NCBI GenBank assembly: GCA_950295325.1
Contig: OX485804.1
Coordinates: 53,568,001 to 53,632,000, forward strand
Reading direction: 5' to 3'
From: Polytrichum commune
Lineage: Eukaryota > Streptophyta > Polytrichopsida > Polytrichales > Polytrichaceae
DNA: 64,000 bases
Under the pieces are notes generated by a model that made no database searches, was not told the origin of the DNA, and saw nothing but the letters and a program-made list of their open reading frames with translations. Shown one piece after another: positions 1 through 12,078 of the stretch (within the stretch, counting starts at the first letter, position 1; every line of letters begins with the position of its first letter). The position numbers and the translations under genes were made by a program.

Positions 1-287
1 ACCTCTTGAAGGTAGGCCTAACACAAAATTGGGAGACCATGGCACTCCGAACGCTCCTACCTCCAAGAGGTGGTTTTTTTAAAATAGTCCAAGTGACCCT
101 GAAACATGATCCATTTGATGTCATGCAATAATCCATGTAAACCTTACATCCATCTTGCATTCACATACTCTGTTGGGCCCTCAAGCATAGTTTGCAATGA
201 ACTTGGACCAACTCCGCCCTTTCCACCAATGAGAGCGCTTGAAGTGTAATGGTCATGGGCTCTCAGTCTCGTGTGTGAAGTGGCCCT
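1..287 (+). repeat. R1 foldback element, copy 1 (cut by window start)
   Basis: The first 16 bases are the inverted complement of about 55-70 (one mismatch), so they form a hairpin stem around a loop that includes ccgaacgctc. The rest (75-287) matches, in reverse complement, the block at 14245-14450. The right end is tgtgtgaagtggccct, which resembles the ends of the other R1 copies. The left part lies outside the window, so the full length is unknown. No coding capacity is seen. Confidence 0.7.
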
Positions 288-358
288 AAAGCCCTAAGAG
301 TAGAGCTTGTTGGGAAATGGCAATTCTTGGAATGATGTGGCACATGTGCATATCACTA

Positions 359-568
359 CACCGTTTATGGTGTTTGGCATCACTTACTATTTGGAATTAC
401 GCAATGCTATAACTATTTATTGAGAATGTGATATTTATCAAGCAAAGTCATTGTATCTTATAATGCATGAGCAACCTATTCAACTTTCGTTGGTAAAAAC
501 TGAACTCCCAAATAAGAACTCATTACATGATCCCAATTTGTAAGTGACACTAAATACCATAAACGGTG
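359..568. repeat. R3 MITE with about 29-bp TIRs
   Basis: The left end caccgtttatggtgtttgg is matched in inverted orientation by the right end ending ccataaacggtg. The similarity continues inward for about 29 bases into a shared tcactta/taagtga block. The dinucleotide TA flanks both ends (357-358 and 569-570), which fits a TA target-site duplication of the Tc1/mariner (Stowaway-like) type; that class call is inference. It is non-coding. Related copies lie at 8936-9155 and 16429-16753. Confidence 0.75.
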
Positions 569-2521
569 TACTAGCATATGACGCATTATGGCCCCTTGTA
601 ATGCTTTGCGCGTAAACAGTTGGAAAACTATATTGAAAGTCCTTTAATATTAATAACAATGTCACTCAAACTCGGTATTTGGGTTCTTCCTAAACTTAGC
701 CCTACCCCTTCAACTTACTAGGCCCATGTGCTACACGAGAAGTTAGCAAACCATTGATTGAGGTGGTGGTGGGAGATACAATGGGCCCCAAACCCTAAAA
801 TCTATGAGGCAAATGGCATGCGACACCACGACATGAGTCAATTTGAACTCTCTCCGAGCCCAACAATGACACGGGTCTTTATAGTTAGAAGACGAAAATA
901 TGAGGATCCACATGGGATTGTCTAAGGACAAAACAATTGGGGAACCCTAGGCCCACGGCTCGAAGATGACCGATCAAGTAAAGGTTATGAAGCAATACAA
1001 TCTTGAAATAGCAATCCAATAAGTGAACCTTATGGTGGGACATCGGTGTCCATAATACACTAGTTAATCCTAAAGTTAGTAAAAAATGATTAGTTGAAGG
1101 CGATCAAAGCGGCGTTGAGATTATCTCGATGTCGTGTACATGCTCTGATGTTCGAAGTTGGTTTTCATTTTCAATCACTTACAACCACAAAACCAATCGT
1201 TAAGGAGACTCTGCTTTATTTGGGACATCAGTGTCCTGCCATAAGGTTCAATTCGGAAGATAATGATTCTAATGCATTGACAAAGTAATCGCGAGCTTCT
1301 CAAAATGGGAAGGGAACAAGGGGACTCAACCCCCGGTTTGAGTTGCCGTCGAGGATGACTAGGTCACCCAACACATGTTATTCACAAACATTGCACTCAA
1401 GCGATTTACTTTGATTCGTAGCAAAGAAGACTTTCTTTCCCCTACCTTGGCACTACCACAATTGGGCGTTTCTTGGCGAGGTCGTGGGATGGGTCTTGAC
1501 ATCGCCTAGGCTAAACCCTAGAACGGATGTAAGAGTGTTAGGCCCATGTGTTCTTGGCATTGTCAACAATTGCTATATACATTCAAACATGGCTATGAGG
1601 GATTCTTATCAAAATGGGCAAGACCCTTCCATGTAGATTCAAAGAGCCGATTGATCACCTAGTATACTAGTATACCGTGTAATGCACCACTCCTAAGGTA
1701 GATGTGTCTAATTCAATTACTTTTGTTAGTTGATAATGTACATTTGACTTGGTACATATTGGTGTGGCTTCAACAACAAATACCATAAAGATATGTGTTT
1801 GAATGCCATCGGATTGGATTGAATGCTCAAGTATGATAGTCATTCTAGACTCAATAGTCAATGTACTTTGGGGGGGGGGCATGGGAGTTGGGGGTAGTGT
1901 AGGGATCTATATGACCATTTAACAAGCACAAAATTCCTTGCTTTGATGAGGAAATAAGATATATAAGGTCCAAAATGATGAAGAAAGTCGCTACAACATT
2001 GACTGGGATGTGTTCATCGCCTTGTATTAATCGAGTGCTTCATGTTTTAGGAGAAGTGGGCTAGTTGGAAAAAGTAACTATTCAAGACCCACCTACCTAC
2101 CTTAGTGCATAGGAATCTTGAGAGTTACTTACTTAACGCTGGTTTAGACTATGGTGAAGAAGGGCACCAGTTGGTCAAGGGTTTCAGCTTAAGACAAGGT
2201 TCTTTGAGGCAACTATTCGTATGGCGGACAAGATGGAAAACCAATAAAAAAAATTGCACAAAGTTGGAGTTCTATGGAGGCCAAGTTAATTATCCGAGGG
2301 TTTGAGGGTGCCCAAGAAACTTGACCTCCGGAGAACTCCCCTAGCCAAAAATGTTGCCATGTTGCAAACCATGTCATTTTTTTCATTGATGCTTGAAGTT
2401 CTTTACCATAGAATTTTCAACCGTAGTATAAACCCTTGCCAATGAAGAACCCATTTCATCCCATTTCATAGCCAATCATATGACTTAATTCCCCTACAAT
2501 AATTGACCAGTGCACGTCTTC
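569..2521. other. Intergenic, no gene recognised
   Basis: No open frame here shows a recognisable protein or splice structure. A run of ten G starts near 1870. Around 1690-1860 there is weak resemblance (the accataaagatatgtgttt block) to the R7 copy at 15060-15310. Otherwise I see nothing I can name. Confidence 0.5.
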
Positions 2522-2722
2522 ACAATGTCTAGGGAGATTTTAGGGCATGATCGGTTCAAATCCCAATGTCTCCGAGTCCAATTGGTAACATGTTGTGATC
2601 TTCTAGCTTTCTTTAATAATACGGGGTATATTCCATACATTCTACTAAAACAATGGGTAATTTTCATGAAGTCTTGAACTTCAAACGATTATTTCTCAAA
2701 CTCAACTGGATCATTTATAACT
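2522..2722 (+). repeat. R2 element, diverged copy
   Basis: It aligns by eye with the R2 copy at 8288-8504 in the same order: an agggagattttagggc start, a tccaattggtaacatg block, an ataccgggg-like centre, then gtcttgaacttcaaac and caactggatcat. The CCGGTT motifs typical of the family are mutated, so this is an older copy. It is non-coding. Confidence 0.65.
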
Positions 2723-3056
2723 TCACTAAACAATCTTATTAGTGTGGAATTAATTAACATGGGCCACACTAATTTTCTAATCAAGATAAAATTAATACGG
2801 GTCCAACATCTTGGGTCTTCTTGTAACCCTGCACGAAGACTTCTTACCCACACATTAAATATGATTTGTAGGAATAATAACACAAAATAAAATGACCACC
2901 TACATCAATTTTCTAAATCATAACAATATGGCCCACGCTAAATTTCTACTAGAAACTTAGCGCGGGTTGAAAATTGAAATAGGCCACGTCAATACTTGTT
3001 ATGAAAGTTAGCGTGGACTCTTGGAAATTAGCATGGTCCCTCTAGGAGAGTGTGAA

Positions 3057-3148
3057 GGGAACTTGGACCGGCTCCGCCATTTCCACCAATGAGAGTGCTT
3101 GAAGTGTTAATGGTCACGGGCCCTCAGTCTCGTGTGTGAAGTGGCCCT
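3057..3148 (+). repeat. R1 element, partial copy 2
   Basis: The run from gaacttggaccggctccgcc to the tgtgtgaagtggccct end is nearly identical to 198-287 and to the reverse complement of 14245-14335. Only this terminal arm is present; the loop and the other arm are missing. It sits about 600 bp upstream of the transporter start codon, so it borders that gene's promoter region. Confidence 0.75.
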
Positions 3149-3261
3149 TATTTACTTATTAGTTGTGAAAGGGCACGCGGACCAAGAGATAAAGCCAGCA
3201 GGCCCACCCGTGCTACTAGGGTCCACCCCGCCCGGCCGGGCCAACTGGGGTCCTTGCAGGG

Positions 3262-3297
<36 letters not shown>

Positions 3298-3759
3298 CAA
3301 TAATGATGGTGGGCCTAGTTTAGCGATGGCGGACGTCCTCTTTGCTTGAGCTCTCTCGCCATAGCCATCACCCCCTGGACGTGCCATTCGCTCTCGTCTC
3401 GCACACCTGCGAGCCCCGCTGCCTGCCCGGTCCGGTGCTTGTCCACCTCCTTCACTTGAGAGGTGCTTTGGAGGCGTTCCGTCGTGCAGAGCTGCAGATT
3501 CGCGCAACCTAGGTTCACTTCTCAGTCAGTCAGATTTGCGCAACTTAGGTTTACCAGGGGGTTTGCTTGCGACCTTAGCATCACGGCCGTTTCCGGGTCC
3601 ACAACAACGGGCGCGGCAGTCCGCATTGCTTCTCTCTTTGTGTCCGCGTTGTTCGGATCCATCGGGCACGGGAGGCAGTGCTGCATGAGGGTTAGTGTGT
3701 TGCTGCTGTTGTTGTAGTGGAGACAGAGCGGGGACCGGGGGAGCGGCTGGGGTGCAGCC
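3149..3759 (+). promoter_or_regulatory. Upstream region/5' leader of the transporter gene
   Basis: This stretch is GC-richer than the flanking DNA and includes an (AG)n microsatellite at 3266-3294. Its position directly before the ATG at 3760 suggests promoter and 5' UTR. Open frames on both strands here are short, cross the AG repeat, and look like no known protein. No TATA box stands out. A transcription start cannot be fixed from sequence alone. Confidence 0.45.
3266..3294. repeat. (AG)n microsatellite
   Basis: About 14 uninterrupted AG units. Purine-rich GA repeats are common in plant 5' leaders and can bind GAGA-type BBR/BPC factors; any role here is inference. Confidence 0.9.
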
Positions 3760-6700
3760 ATGGATCTTTACTACTATGTTGTGTTTGGGCTACAAGTCGC
3801 GGTGCTTGTGGCCCTTGAGTTCGGCAGGTCGGGCAAGGACCGGATCACCACTTCCCCCGCTTTCAATGCGTTCAAGAACAACTACCTGGTTGTGTACTCG
3901 CTCATGATGGGTATGGTAACACCACCCCATCCTGCTTTGGTTTCGATCTGAACTGTGATTTTTTTTGTGATGGTTCTTTCGATTTTCTTGAATGCATTGT
4001 CTTGAGGAGAATCGGGGTTAATAGGTGACAATGTCGGAAGCCACGATCTTATTTCAGTTTATCGTGTTTCTTTATGTGTTCACTTGCACTCAATTGACGC
4101 CTAGATGACGTGCTAGAGTGAATACACCAGATGTGATTATGGTTACTGGATTGTCGGGGACATTTGGCAGGATACTTGTACATGTTAGTGTCCTGTCGCG
4201 CTAATGATGGGATGACAACTTAGTCACGGCCTCGTTTACTTGCTTTGTTTGGTTGATGTTTTTCTTGGAGGAATGAGCTATAAGTTTCGATCTGAGGATA
4301 TATACTTAATTTGTGACAGTTTTTTAGAAATTTTCTTGGGAAGTCGGGGGCAACTGGTTAAAATGAGGGAAGCCACGATTTTATTTTGTTAATCGTATAT
4401 CTGTGTTCACACGGGTAATTGACTGGTAGATGACGGGGTATAGTGAAGTTTTTAGATATGATTATGGTCACTGGCATTGTCAGACATTTAGAAGGACGAT
4501 ACTTAGTAGTTTAGTTCATTAAGCTTCGGGATTTTCGTTGCCATTCAAGATCTGTGATCTTCTACAATGTCCTACGAGTCGCACCTCTTGTAGCTTTGAG
4601 AAATATTTTGAACTGTCAGAATTTGACTACATTTCTGTGTGCGTGAATGTTTCAACTCTGTTATCCTTTCTTCCCAACCGATAATCTGAATTTCGTGAGA
4701 TTTGTGGCTGAATGAGTATGTTTTCCTTTTGCTTGTTATATTTGTTTGGATCTCGTGCCAATCTATGTCGTGTGTATTTGTAGCTTTACTCTGAGTAATT
4801 TCAGTTCTTTAATCTACTCAAATTCAGTTTTTTAAATATTTCTATGTTTGTCGTGCAGCTGGAGATTGGTTGCAGGGACCTTACGTGTATGCTCTCTATG
4901 TCTTCTACGGTTACGACAAGGGTGATATTGGCAGACTCTTCATTGCTGGATTTGGTTCTTCTATGCTTTTCGGCACTATCGTGGGATCCCTTGCTGATAG
5001 ATAGTGAGTGCCACATCTCCTTTCAATTTTGTAGCCGAGTGTTTTATGAATTTGAACACATTTTGGATTCCATCAGTGATCTGACACTGCAGTCGGGTTT
5101 TGGTATGGTTTTAGTTACCTATGGGGTTCTGAGGATTACTCGTACCCCGGACTATGTATAAATTCTTATAGTTTTTCAAAGTTTAGATATGCAAAAACAT
5201 GGTCTCGAACTCTCCACGTATTTTGAGCTGGTGAATTTGCATAACATTGATTGGTTTCCGCACCGAGCGAGGTAATTACTGTCACTGTGCGAATGAACAA
5301 TTCTTGTAGGCGGCCATTTGAGTTTCCTGTAGTCACTAGTTTGACACGATTTTGTTGTGATGTCATTGTCCCTACATCGATGTCAATTAGTGTGAGTAAT
5401 CTGGTTTATATAAGGGAATTTAACCGTTTTTCTTTCTAGGATGCAATGGCTTTGTCTTGTTACGATTGTTACACGAACAGTCATGATCAGATGAGTTCAG
5501 TAGTCATCGTTATCATTACTGTTCTGTTTTTTTTTGCGTAAGGTAGTTAGAAAATTAGTTTCTTTCACGGGGTGCACATATTTCGAGAAGTCTTATCAGT
5601 TCCCTTTAATGCTTGTGACAGTGGACGCAAGAGGATGAGTGTCATCTACTGTGTTACGTACATGCTGAGTTGTTTCACCAAGCATTCTCCACAGTACAGA
5701 GTACTCATGTTGGGACGTGTCTTGGGTGGCATTGCTACATCACTCCTATTCTCATCATTTGAGTCCTGGCTTGTGGCGGAGCACTTCAAGGTGATATTGA
5801 CACTTTCAGCTATTTACTTACATCTCTCCCTAGCCTTGTTTCATCTGGAACCCGATGAACAACAGTAAGTTCGCTGTCAATTATTAGATTCTTTAGGTTT
5901 GTTGGTTTGTGGGAGTTAGATTTAAAGTCTAATTTTCAATCGTGTATATGCTTCACAGAGGGGATTTGAGGCGCAGTGGTTGTCGCTGACATTCTCCAAG
6001 GCAATCTTCCTTGGAAATGGCCTTATTGCTATTGTGGCTGGACTTGTTGCGAACACTCTCGCTGGGACCTTCAATTTCGGCCCTGTTTCACCTTTCGATG
6101 CTGCTGCATGTGTGTTGGCCGTTGGCATGGGTATCATCATGTTCACCTGGCCTGAAAACTATGGAGATCCTACAGAGGGAAAAGGTTTCATGGCCCAGTT
6201 TACCAACGCTGCTCATGCAATTGCTTCCGGTAAGATTACGTTCTGACAAAATGCAAGGTTACCAATCTATTTTGGGACAGAGTGTGGTTGGACTTGATTT
6301 TCTCATATGACTTAGCGCCGCAGATATTCATCGTGAGTGCAGGTCTTGATCTTCGTGGCAAGATCATCAAAATATTTGGCACTATGAATTTACACCTTCG
6401 CTTTTAATAGGCTTTGGCACAATTTAGTTTCCACCTGCATGTGTTTGCATTTTGCCTGGTTGTTGTGCAACAGGATCTGACGACCTGGATCGGATTGTGC
6501 AGATGAGAAGATTGCTCTTCTTGGGGCTATCCAGTCTCTATTTGAAGGCTCTATGTACACTTTTGTTTTTCTGTGGACTCCAGCTCTGAGTCCTAATGAT
6601 CAAAAGATTCCATTTGGATTTATCTTCGCCACTTTCATGCTTGCCTCCATGTTGGGCAGCTCACTGGCATCGCGCCTTATGTCTCGTCCCAACCTGAAAG

Positions 6701-7648
6701 TGGAGAGCTATATGCAAGTTGTGTTTCTAGTGTCAGCAGGTTCCCTGTGCCTTCCCGTGATAATCCAAGTAAGTGCTTTTTAATTGTTTTTGGGTGTTCC
6801 TTTTTTTTGATTGTGTTGCATACTTTGGTGTCTGGTTATATGTTGGCCCTAGATGGATATGTTGTTATATTGTAGTGGTGATTGGTTACTGTTACTGAAT
6901 GGGTGGGTGACTGACATACATGATACTGCAGTTTTTTTTGCCTGATACACCCTCTGAGGGTATCACCGCCGGTGGCCGTTTGAACCTTCTCGGATTCTGT
7001 CTCTTTGAATGTTGCGTGGGTGTCTTCTGGCCATCCATCATGAAGATGAGGTCTCAATACATCCCAGAGGAGTCCAGGAGTACCATCATGAATTTCTTCC
7101 GAATTCCTTTGAATATATTTGTGTGTGTCGTTTTGTATAATGTAAGTACAGCTCCTACATCCTCTGGTTCTATGTATTTATTTAATTTGATGGCAGGATT
7201 GTTGAACTAGAATGGTTTTTATCTGCAATTCTTTATAATATCTTCATGTGGTGTTTTGTATTTAGCATTTGAGGTACTCATTTTTGTTTTAACTGCAGGT
7301 GAGCGCATTCCCAATCAGCGTTATGTTTGGAATGTGCGCCATATTCTTGGCAATGGCTGCTGTGCTGCAGCGACGACTCTTGGTGGTCTCTGAGAAGCAT
7401 AGGAATAGTAAGCGTTCTTCCTGATTCTTTGAAGTAGGATCACATACTTTCATTCCAGTCATTCAAAATTCCCAAACTCAACCGGTTCATCTTTAAGTAG
7501 CTGTCAGTTCTCCCCGGACAGTCTTTCAAGTTTAACAAATTTTGATTGTCAAGTGTATTGACTGCCTACATTTCGGTATGCAGGGACAGCGGAGACTTGG
7601 GTAGCTGAAAAGGAGCATGATTCTGAAACCGAACCTCTTAACTTATAA
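3760..7648 (+). CDS. MFS transporter, molybdate-anion transporter (MFSD5/MOT2-type)
   Basis: The eight-exon model is 3760-3910, 4859-5003, 5622-5790, 5959-6229, 6503-6768, 6932-7141, 7299-7407, 7584-7648. All junctions are GT-AG and in phase, giving 461 residues, close to the usual length of this family. The protein opens MDLYYYVVFGLQVAVL and is hydrophobic throughout, consistent with about 12 membrane segments. Residues about 92-102 read GSLADRYGRKR, the MFS motif A loop, joined across the exon 2/3 boundary. Other family-like blocks are GDWLQGPYVYALY (exon 2), FESWLVAEH (exon 3) and FRIPLNIFVC (exon 6). Homologues in plants, algae and animals (human MFSD5, Chlamydomonas MOT2) are linked to molybdate uptake; the substrate here is inferred from family only. 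The membrane location (plasma membrane or internal) cannot be told. The ATG follows gcagcc and begins the conserved N-terminus. Exon-intron boundaries are by hand and need cDNA. The family is sure; the substrate is less so. Confidence 0.93.
7455..7525 (+). repeat. R2 fragment inside transporter intron 7
   Basis: The sequence around caaactcaaccggttcatct and gttctccccgg matches the right end of the R2 element at 8288-8504. Only the terminal third is present. It lies between exons 7 and 8 and leaves the splice sites intact. Confidence 0.6.
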
Positions 7649-8287
7649 GCTAGAACTAGATTTGTTGTTCAGATGTAGGAAAATTTTCTGTTATTATTCA
7701 TGCTGTAAGTTGAACACAACGCACAGAAGTGGTGACTTTGTACTGGACAACAAAGTAGGGTTTGTGCCTTCTCCCTCCTGCCATGGAGGCTACATTGGGT
7801 TCTACAATTCATCAAGGTTCAACAGATCACAATCTTTTCTTCCAATTTTTAACGAAAGCTTCAAGTGTTCACGGCGCGACATTTGTATTTTTAACACATG
7901 TGTATTGAATTCCATGTAAGTTTGGCATCCATGTAAGCTTCGATGTATATTCAGCGGTCTCAGTGTCCTATTCTCAGTGTTGATAGGATAACATCACACT
8001 AATATAATATCGAGAAGTGGATCTCAGCTCATGATTTCATGGGGACTGGTTCGATTTTCTTGGTATATTTTGTTTGGCTAGTGCGATTCTTACATGGATT
8101 AATGTTTTGTGAGTCGAACTTCAGATTGTCCATTTTTCTCAAATTGAAAAATGGACTTCATATCAGGTATTTTTGTCATTATGGCTTACATCATCATCCT
8201 CAGATTACTATTTTTCGTAATTCAAACTGTTAATGGTAATGACTGTCAGTGTCAACAGTCAACTTATGTTCCAGAATGCCAATCCAG
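7649..8287 (+). other. Probable 3' UTR and downstream spacer of the transporter
   Basis: This follows the stop codon of the transporter. The small open frames here have no recognisable product. No clear canonical AATAAA close to the stop was picked out, so the end of the transcript is unknown. Confidence 0.4.
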
Positions 8288-8504
8288 TGATCGGGGAGAT
8301 TTTTGGGCATAATCTGCTGATATCCTAGAGCTTGCAAGTCCAGCCGGTTACATGTTGACATCCTCCGGTTTTCCTTTATAAAATTGGGGGTAAATTCTGT
8401 AAATGTTTATAAAACAATAAATTTCCTGTAGTCTTGAACTTCAGCCGGTTATTTTTCATACACAACCGGTTCATCTGTAAACAGCTGCCGTTTCTCCCCG
8501 ATCA
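8288..8504 (+). repeat. R2 MITE, best complete copy
   Basis: It is about 217 bp and bounded by inverted tgatcggggaga / tctccccgatca. Inside are ccagccggttacatg, a cctttataaaattggggg centre, and paired gccggtt / aaccggttcatctg blocks. It has no coding capacity. Other copies or fragments are at 2522, 7455, 13498, 14105 (interrupted), 25405 and 52655. This copy has the cleanest termini and serves as reference for the family. Confidence 0.75.
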
Positions 8505-8935
8505 TTGTGCCAATCTACCTGTTTGCAATTCTTCTAAATTCTGATAAATGTATAGGCAAGTACGAAGTTGGTATACTGACTATCTTATTAAGCAAGGGCG
8601 ACAATCCGCCCTCTATGCTATGCAATTAGTGCCACCGGAGGTTTCGTAGAGTCAGGAGCCAGTGGTGGTGGTTGAAAAGGACAAGACTAACTCTCGTCAA
8701 GTTCATTAGAACAAATATACACTCTAGTGTAGAGCACGCACTATTTTCCTTGAAATGAGTGATGAATGAACATGTATTCATGAGTTTGAAATTATTTGAT
8801 AAAAATGAACCCTAAAACCTAAACCAGCCCTCACAAATGGGATGATCAGTGCGGTATTCCGTAAACATAATAATAAATGGTTTTGAATTTTATGACCAGG
8901 ATACTGCGGACTACACACACTTCTGTCAGATGCTA

Positions 8936-9155
8936 CACTGAATGTGATGTTTTTTTGTTACTTACTATTTGGAGTCGCACATTCTTATATCTTTACTATT
9001 AATGTAATTTTCCATCAAGTGAAGATGTTAATGTTCTATAATGTCCAAACAACCAATTCGACCTTTGTTGTTAAGAGATGAGATGTTCAATAGACCGTTA
9101 GAGCATTCCATAATTTACAATTGTAAGTGACACTAAACAACATATTTTGTGCAGT
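8936..9155. repeat. R3 MITE, second copy
   Basis: It has the same overall plan as 359-568. The left end is cactgaatgtgatg followed by gttacttactatttgga; the right end is taagtgacactaaacaac followed by atattttgtgcagt. TA dinucleotides flank both ends. It is diverged from the first copy but clearly alignable in the subterminal blocks. Confidence 0.65.
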
Positions 9156-9430
9156 TATGTGATTAGCACCATCAAAAGGATTCCCTGGAACAAATACGAT
9201 GTGATTGTAAATGAGATACTGCGATTTTACCCCAAAAAATTTGTAGTTTGTGTTGATGATTCTTGGGGCTGATAGTTAGTGCAGGGGCAGAAGGATAAGT
9301 CTCATGGACATATGGTATTGACGAGGGTTCATTGTTAAACCATGTTGTGGTGGGTCTTCTTTTGTTTTTGCTTAAAGAAATATGTTCACTTGGTACACTT
9401 GCTTTCTAGGGCAAGTATCTCAGATGTGTT

Positions 9431-9782
9431 CCCGGGGCCCCGGGCTAGATCACATCTTCATTTGGCTGGGCCCCGCCCCTCCCACATCTCCTTCATTGCA
9501 TGGTCTTGTTGCTTGCACCTATGTGGGAACTCTTCTTTGTTGGTCAAAATTACAAATATTCAAGGTGACATCACTTTCATTATTCCCAAGTTAATTGATG
9601 GTGTTCTTTCATATGTCAAAAGGAGCTTAATGGCTTCAGTGACCGGGTATTGTCACATTGGTTCCCGACGTGGAAGACTTCCCACGCAGGTGCGGGAAGG
9701 AAGACCGGGAAGGGATGGAGGCATGGGAGGGGCGGGGCCCAACCGAATGAAGATGTGATCTAGCCCGGGGCGTTCCGGGGCC
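9431..9782. repeat. R5 GC-rich element with about 55-bp TIRs
   Basis: The left arm runs from cccggggccccgggctag through atcacatcttcatttgg to gggccccgcccctccca. The right arm is its reverse complement with few mismatches, from tgggaggggcggggccc to the cggggcgttccgggg end. The centre (about 240 bp) is AT-richer and non-coding, so the GC-rich arms stand out sharply. An open frame crosses it but only because of the arms. No other copy is in the window. Confidence 0.75.
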
Positions 9783-10077
9783 ATAATATGATTCAACTAC
9801 TATCAATCGTTCTATTTTATTTATATTAGTATATTTTTATACCCGACTTTTCAACTTGAATATGTTAGTGTATTTCTTTGTTGTGAGTATAAACAAAGTA
9901 TAATTCCTGGTACCACCCATCATACAGTCTAAGCCGAGTAATGTTGTGGCCATGAACTCTTCTCTTGGTTAAACTTTCATTGAGTTTTGTTTCAACAAAG
10001 AGAGAAAAACGGGGTCTGATGTGATTTGGAGGATTCATGCGGAGGACACACATGGTCACTTGCATTGATTTCAAAAT

Positions 10078-10352
10078 GGAGTTTGGTAAGCCAAGGCAAG
10101 AAAATTTCAGACTTCACAAGTGCCTAACTTTGAGGAGCTTGGCTTTAAGGCTGGTCCCTCTTTTAGTGAACGTACACGTCCACATCATCTCCGATCCAAG
10201 ACGGTAGTTTTGTAACTCTTAAGAAACTCCGTTCTCCGATTGGAGGTCGAAACCAAATAAAGAGGGACTGTCCTTGGAACCAAGCTCCCCCATGTTAGGC
10301 ACATTTCAAAGCCGAAATTCTTTTTACCTTGGCTTACCAAACTCCGTTTCGG
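10078..10352. repeat. R4 foldback element with long arms
   Basis: The left end ggagtttggtaagccaagg is repeated inverted at the right end (ccttggcttaccaaactcc). Pairing continues inward through blocks such as gtgcctaac, gagcttgg and ggtccctctt, so most of the 275 bp folds back, with arms near 120 bp. A partial copy lies at 46254-46480. It is non-coding. Confidence 0.75.
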
Positions 10353-11799
10353 AGCCGGCGTCTTCCAACGTGTGGCGCCTCCCCTTCAGCTATAAATGTC
10401 GCGACGGACTTAAAGTACACCACCTATTCAAACGATTCCATTCTGGAGTGAAGGGAATCATTTCATGTTCTAACTTGTAACTCTGATTTGGGAGGAAGGA
10501 CTAAAGAATGCCCGTTTTACATATTTCAGGATGGCCCTGAAATAGACATGTTGCATGCATCTTTCAATGATTCCATCAGAGCTTCGGAGCATCACATTTC
10601 CCCCATGTCGCCTGTTGCTCTTTGCTATTTATACTCGAAGGTGTGCTTCATACCGCCTGTAAATAGCACACAATCATCACCGGCACTAGTTAATTATAAA
10701 CAGGAAACATGGAAAAGTGTTTTAAAATGTGAGAGTGTGGGTGAAATCTCCAACGCTTGAGGTAAGAATGTCGACACAATGGGCACTAACTTAACTTAAC
10801 TTAACTTATGAGCGACCTTGACTCGGAGTTGAAATGAATCGGGTCTTGTCTGCTGATGATGATGTTGTTTAAACACGGGCACAAACTGTTGCCCCAATTT
10901 CAGAATATGGTCCTAACTTGTACTTCACTACATTTCGTGTTCACTGCAAACTGGGCATTGATTGCAATTGTTTGGGATTAACGCATGCTAATTTGGCAAA
11001 ATTATCATCAAGTGCCAATCTCAAAACTCAAAAACAGAATATCTGATCAAAGATAGGGTTTTCTATGCACATTCAAATTGTGCAAATAGAGTGTTTAGTG
11101 TGTACTCCACTGATGTTATTGGACCAACAAATTGTTGGCCTGATTAAAAAAAATGGGTCCGTACTTGTACTTGTATGTGTGTTAGTGTTCATTGCAAAGT
11201 GGGGATAGATTGTCTTTGTTTGGGAGTAATGCATGTTTCCCGCCGGGGTGGGGTGGACTTTGCATTGCAAATTAGAATGACGTGCGTGGGTGACTATGAA
11301 TTAAATCACCATGTATACCGGACTTTTATATAGAAATGTATGTGTCGTAATGGTAGGCTAGGAATGGCCAGGGGTTCCTGCTGTATACGTGAACTCATCC
11401 GTTGTGAAGGTGAAAACACTTTGAATTACATTATGTCCCGTAAATGGCTATCTATAGACAATTTGATTATGGAAATGGAGTTAGAGACCCCAAATTAGTC
11501 TAGTGCACTCAGATTGGAATGATTTGACCGTCAATCTTGGTAGCCCCTTTAGCCACCATGGATGAGTTCACATAGAAACCACGAATCCGAAGCTGCTAGA
11601 AATCGGGCTTGTGTATTTATACTAAGCTTTCCAATTCAATGTGAAAATTACCTTCACTAAGTACGATTTGATGTGATTAATATTAGTGACTTTACAATCT
11701 GATTTGAAATTTTGTTCAAGAAGTGGCAAGGAATAGGACTCTCACTGTAACTGTGAGTGTCGCTTCAATGTTTCTAATAAAGTGAAAGGAAAGCATAAG
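10353..11799. other. Intergenic, no gene recognised
   Basis: There are several short open frames, none with a recognisable domain. A short aacttaacttaacttaac direct repeat lies at about 10790-10806. Blocks near 10920-11000 and 11160-11260 (gtacttcactac/cattgcaaa...tttgggattaacgcatg type) look like two diverged direct copies about 240 bp apart. Confidence 0.4.
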
Positions 11800-12078
11800 G
11801 TGTGTGGGAGCTCTTCCACCCGTTTTCATATTGTTGAACTTCTACCAATTACATTACACAGCAAACCTTGTGTCACATCAGAAAATGTTCGATGAAGCAT
11901 CAACAAAAATGGGATTGAAAATCAAACCTCCCTTCATATATACGATTGGTTATCGGAAATGCATGTTTGTGAATCCCTTCATTGAATACATATGTCCTCC
12001 CAATTGGGTTCACTATTGAGTATGGAGTAGTTAACAAAATTGCGAATCTCTTCTAAACATGAGTCTTTATGATGTCTA
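11800..12078 (+). repeat. R7 dispersed repeat, copy
   Basis: Two sub-blocks recur elsewhere. One is tgttgaacttctacc to gattgaaaatcaaac, also near 44290-44430. The other is atgtcctcccaattgggttc to gagtagtt, also at 45930-46000 and inverted at 15190-15300. The shared order suggests a longer decayed element. An open frame spans it but resembles nothing known. Confidence 0.6.

Noticed and set aside
3148-3507. 119-codon minus-strand open frame upstream of the transporter
   Set aside because: It is kept open by the AG repeat and GC-rich leader; low-complexity Leu/Ser run, no homology recognised.
9342-9758. 138-codon plus-strand open frame
   Set aside because: It spans the two GC-rich inverted arms of R5, which explains the open frame; no protein resemblance.
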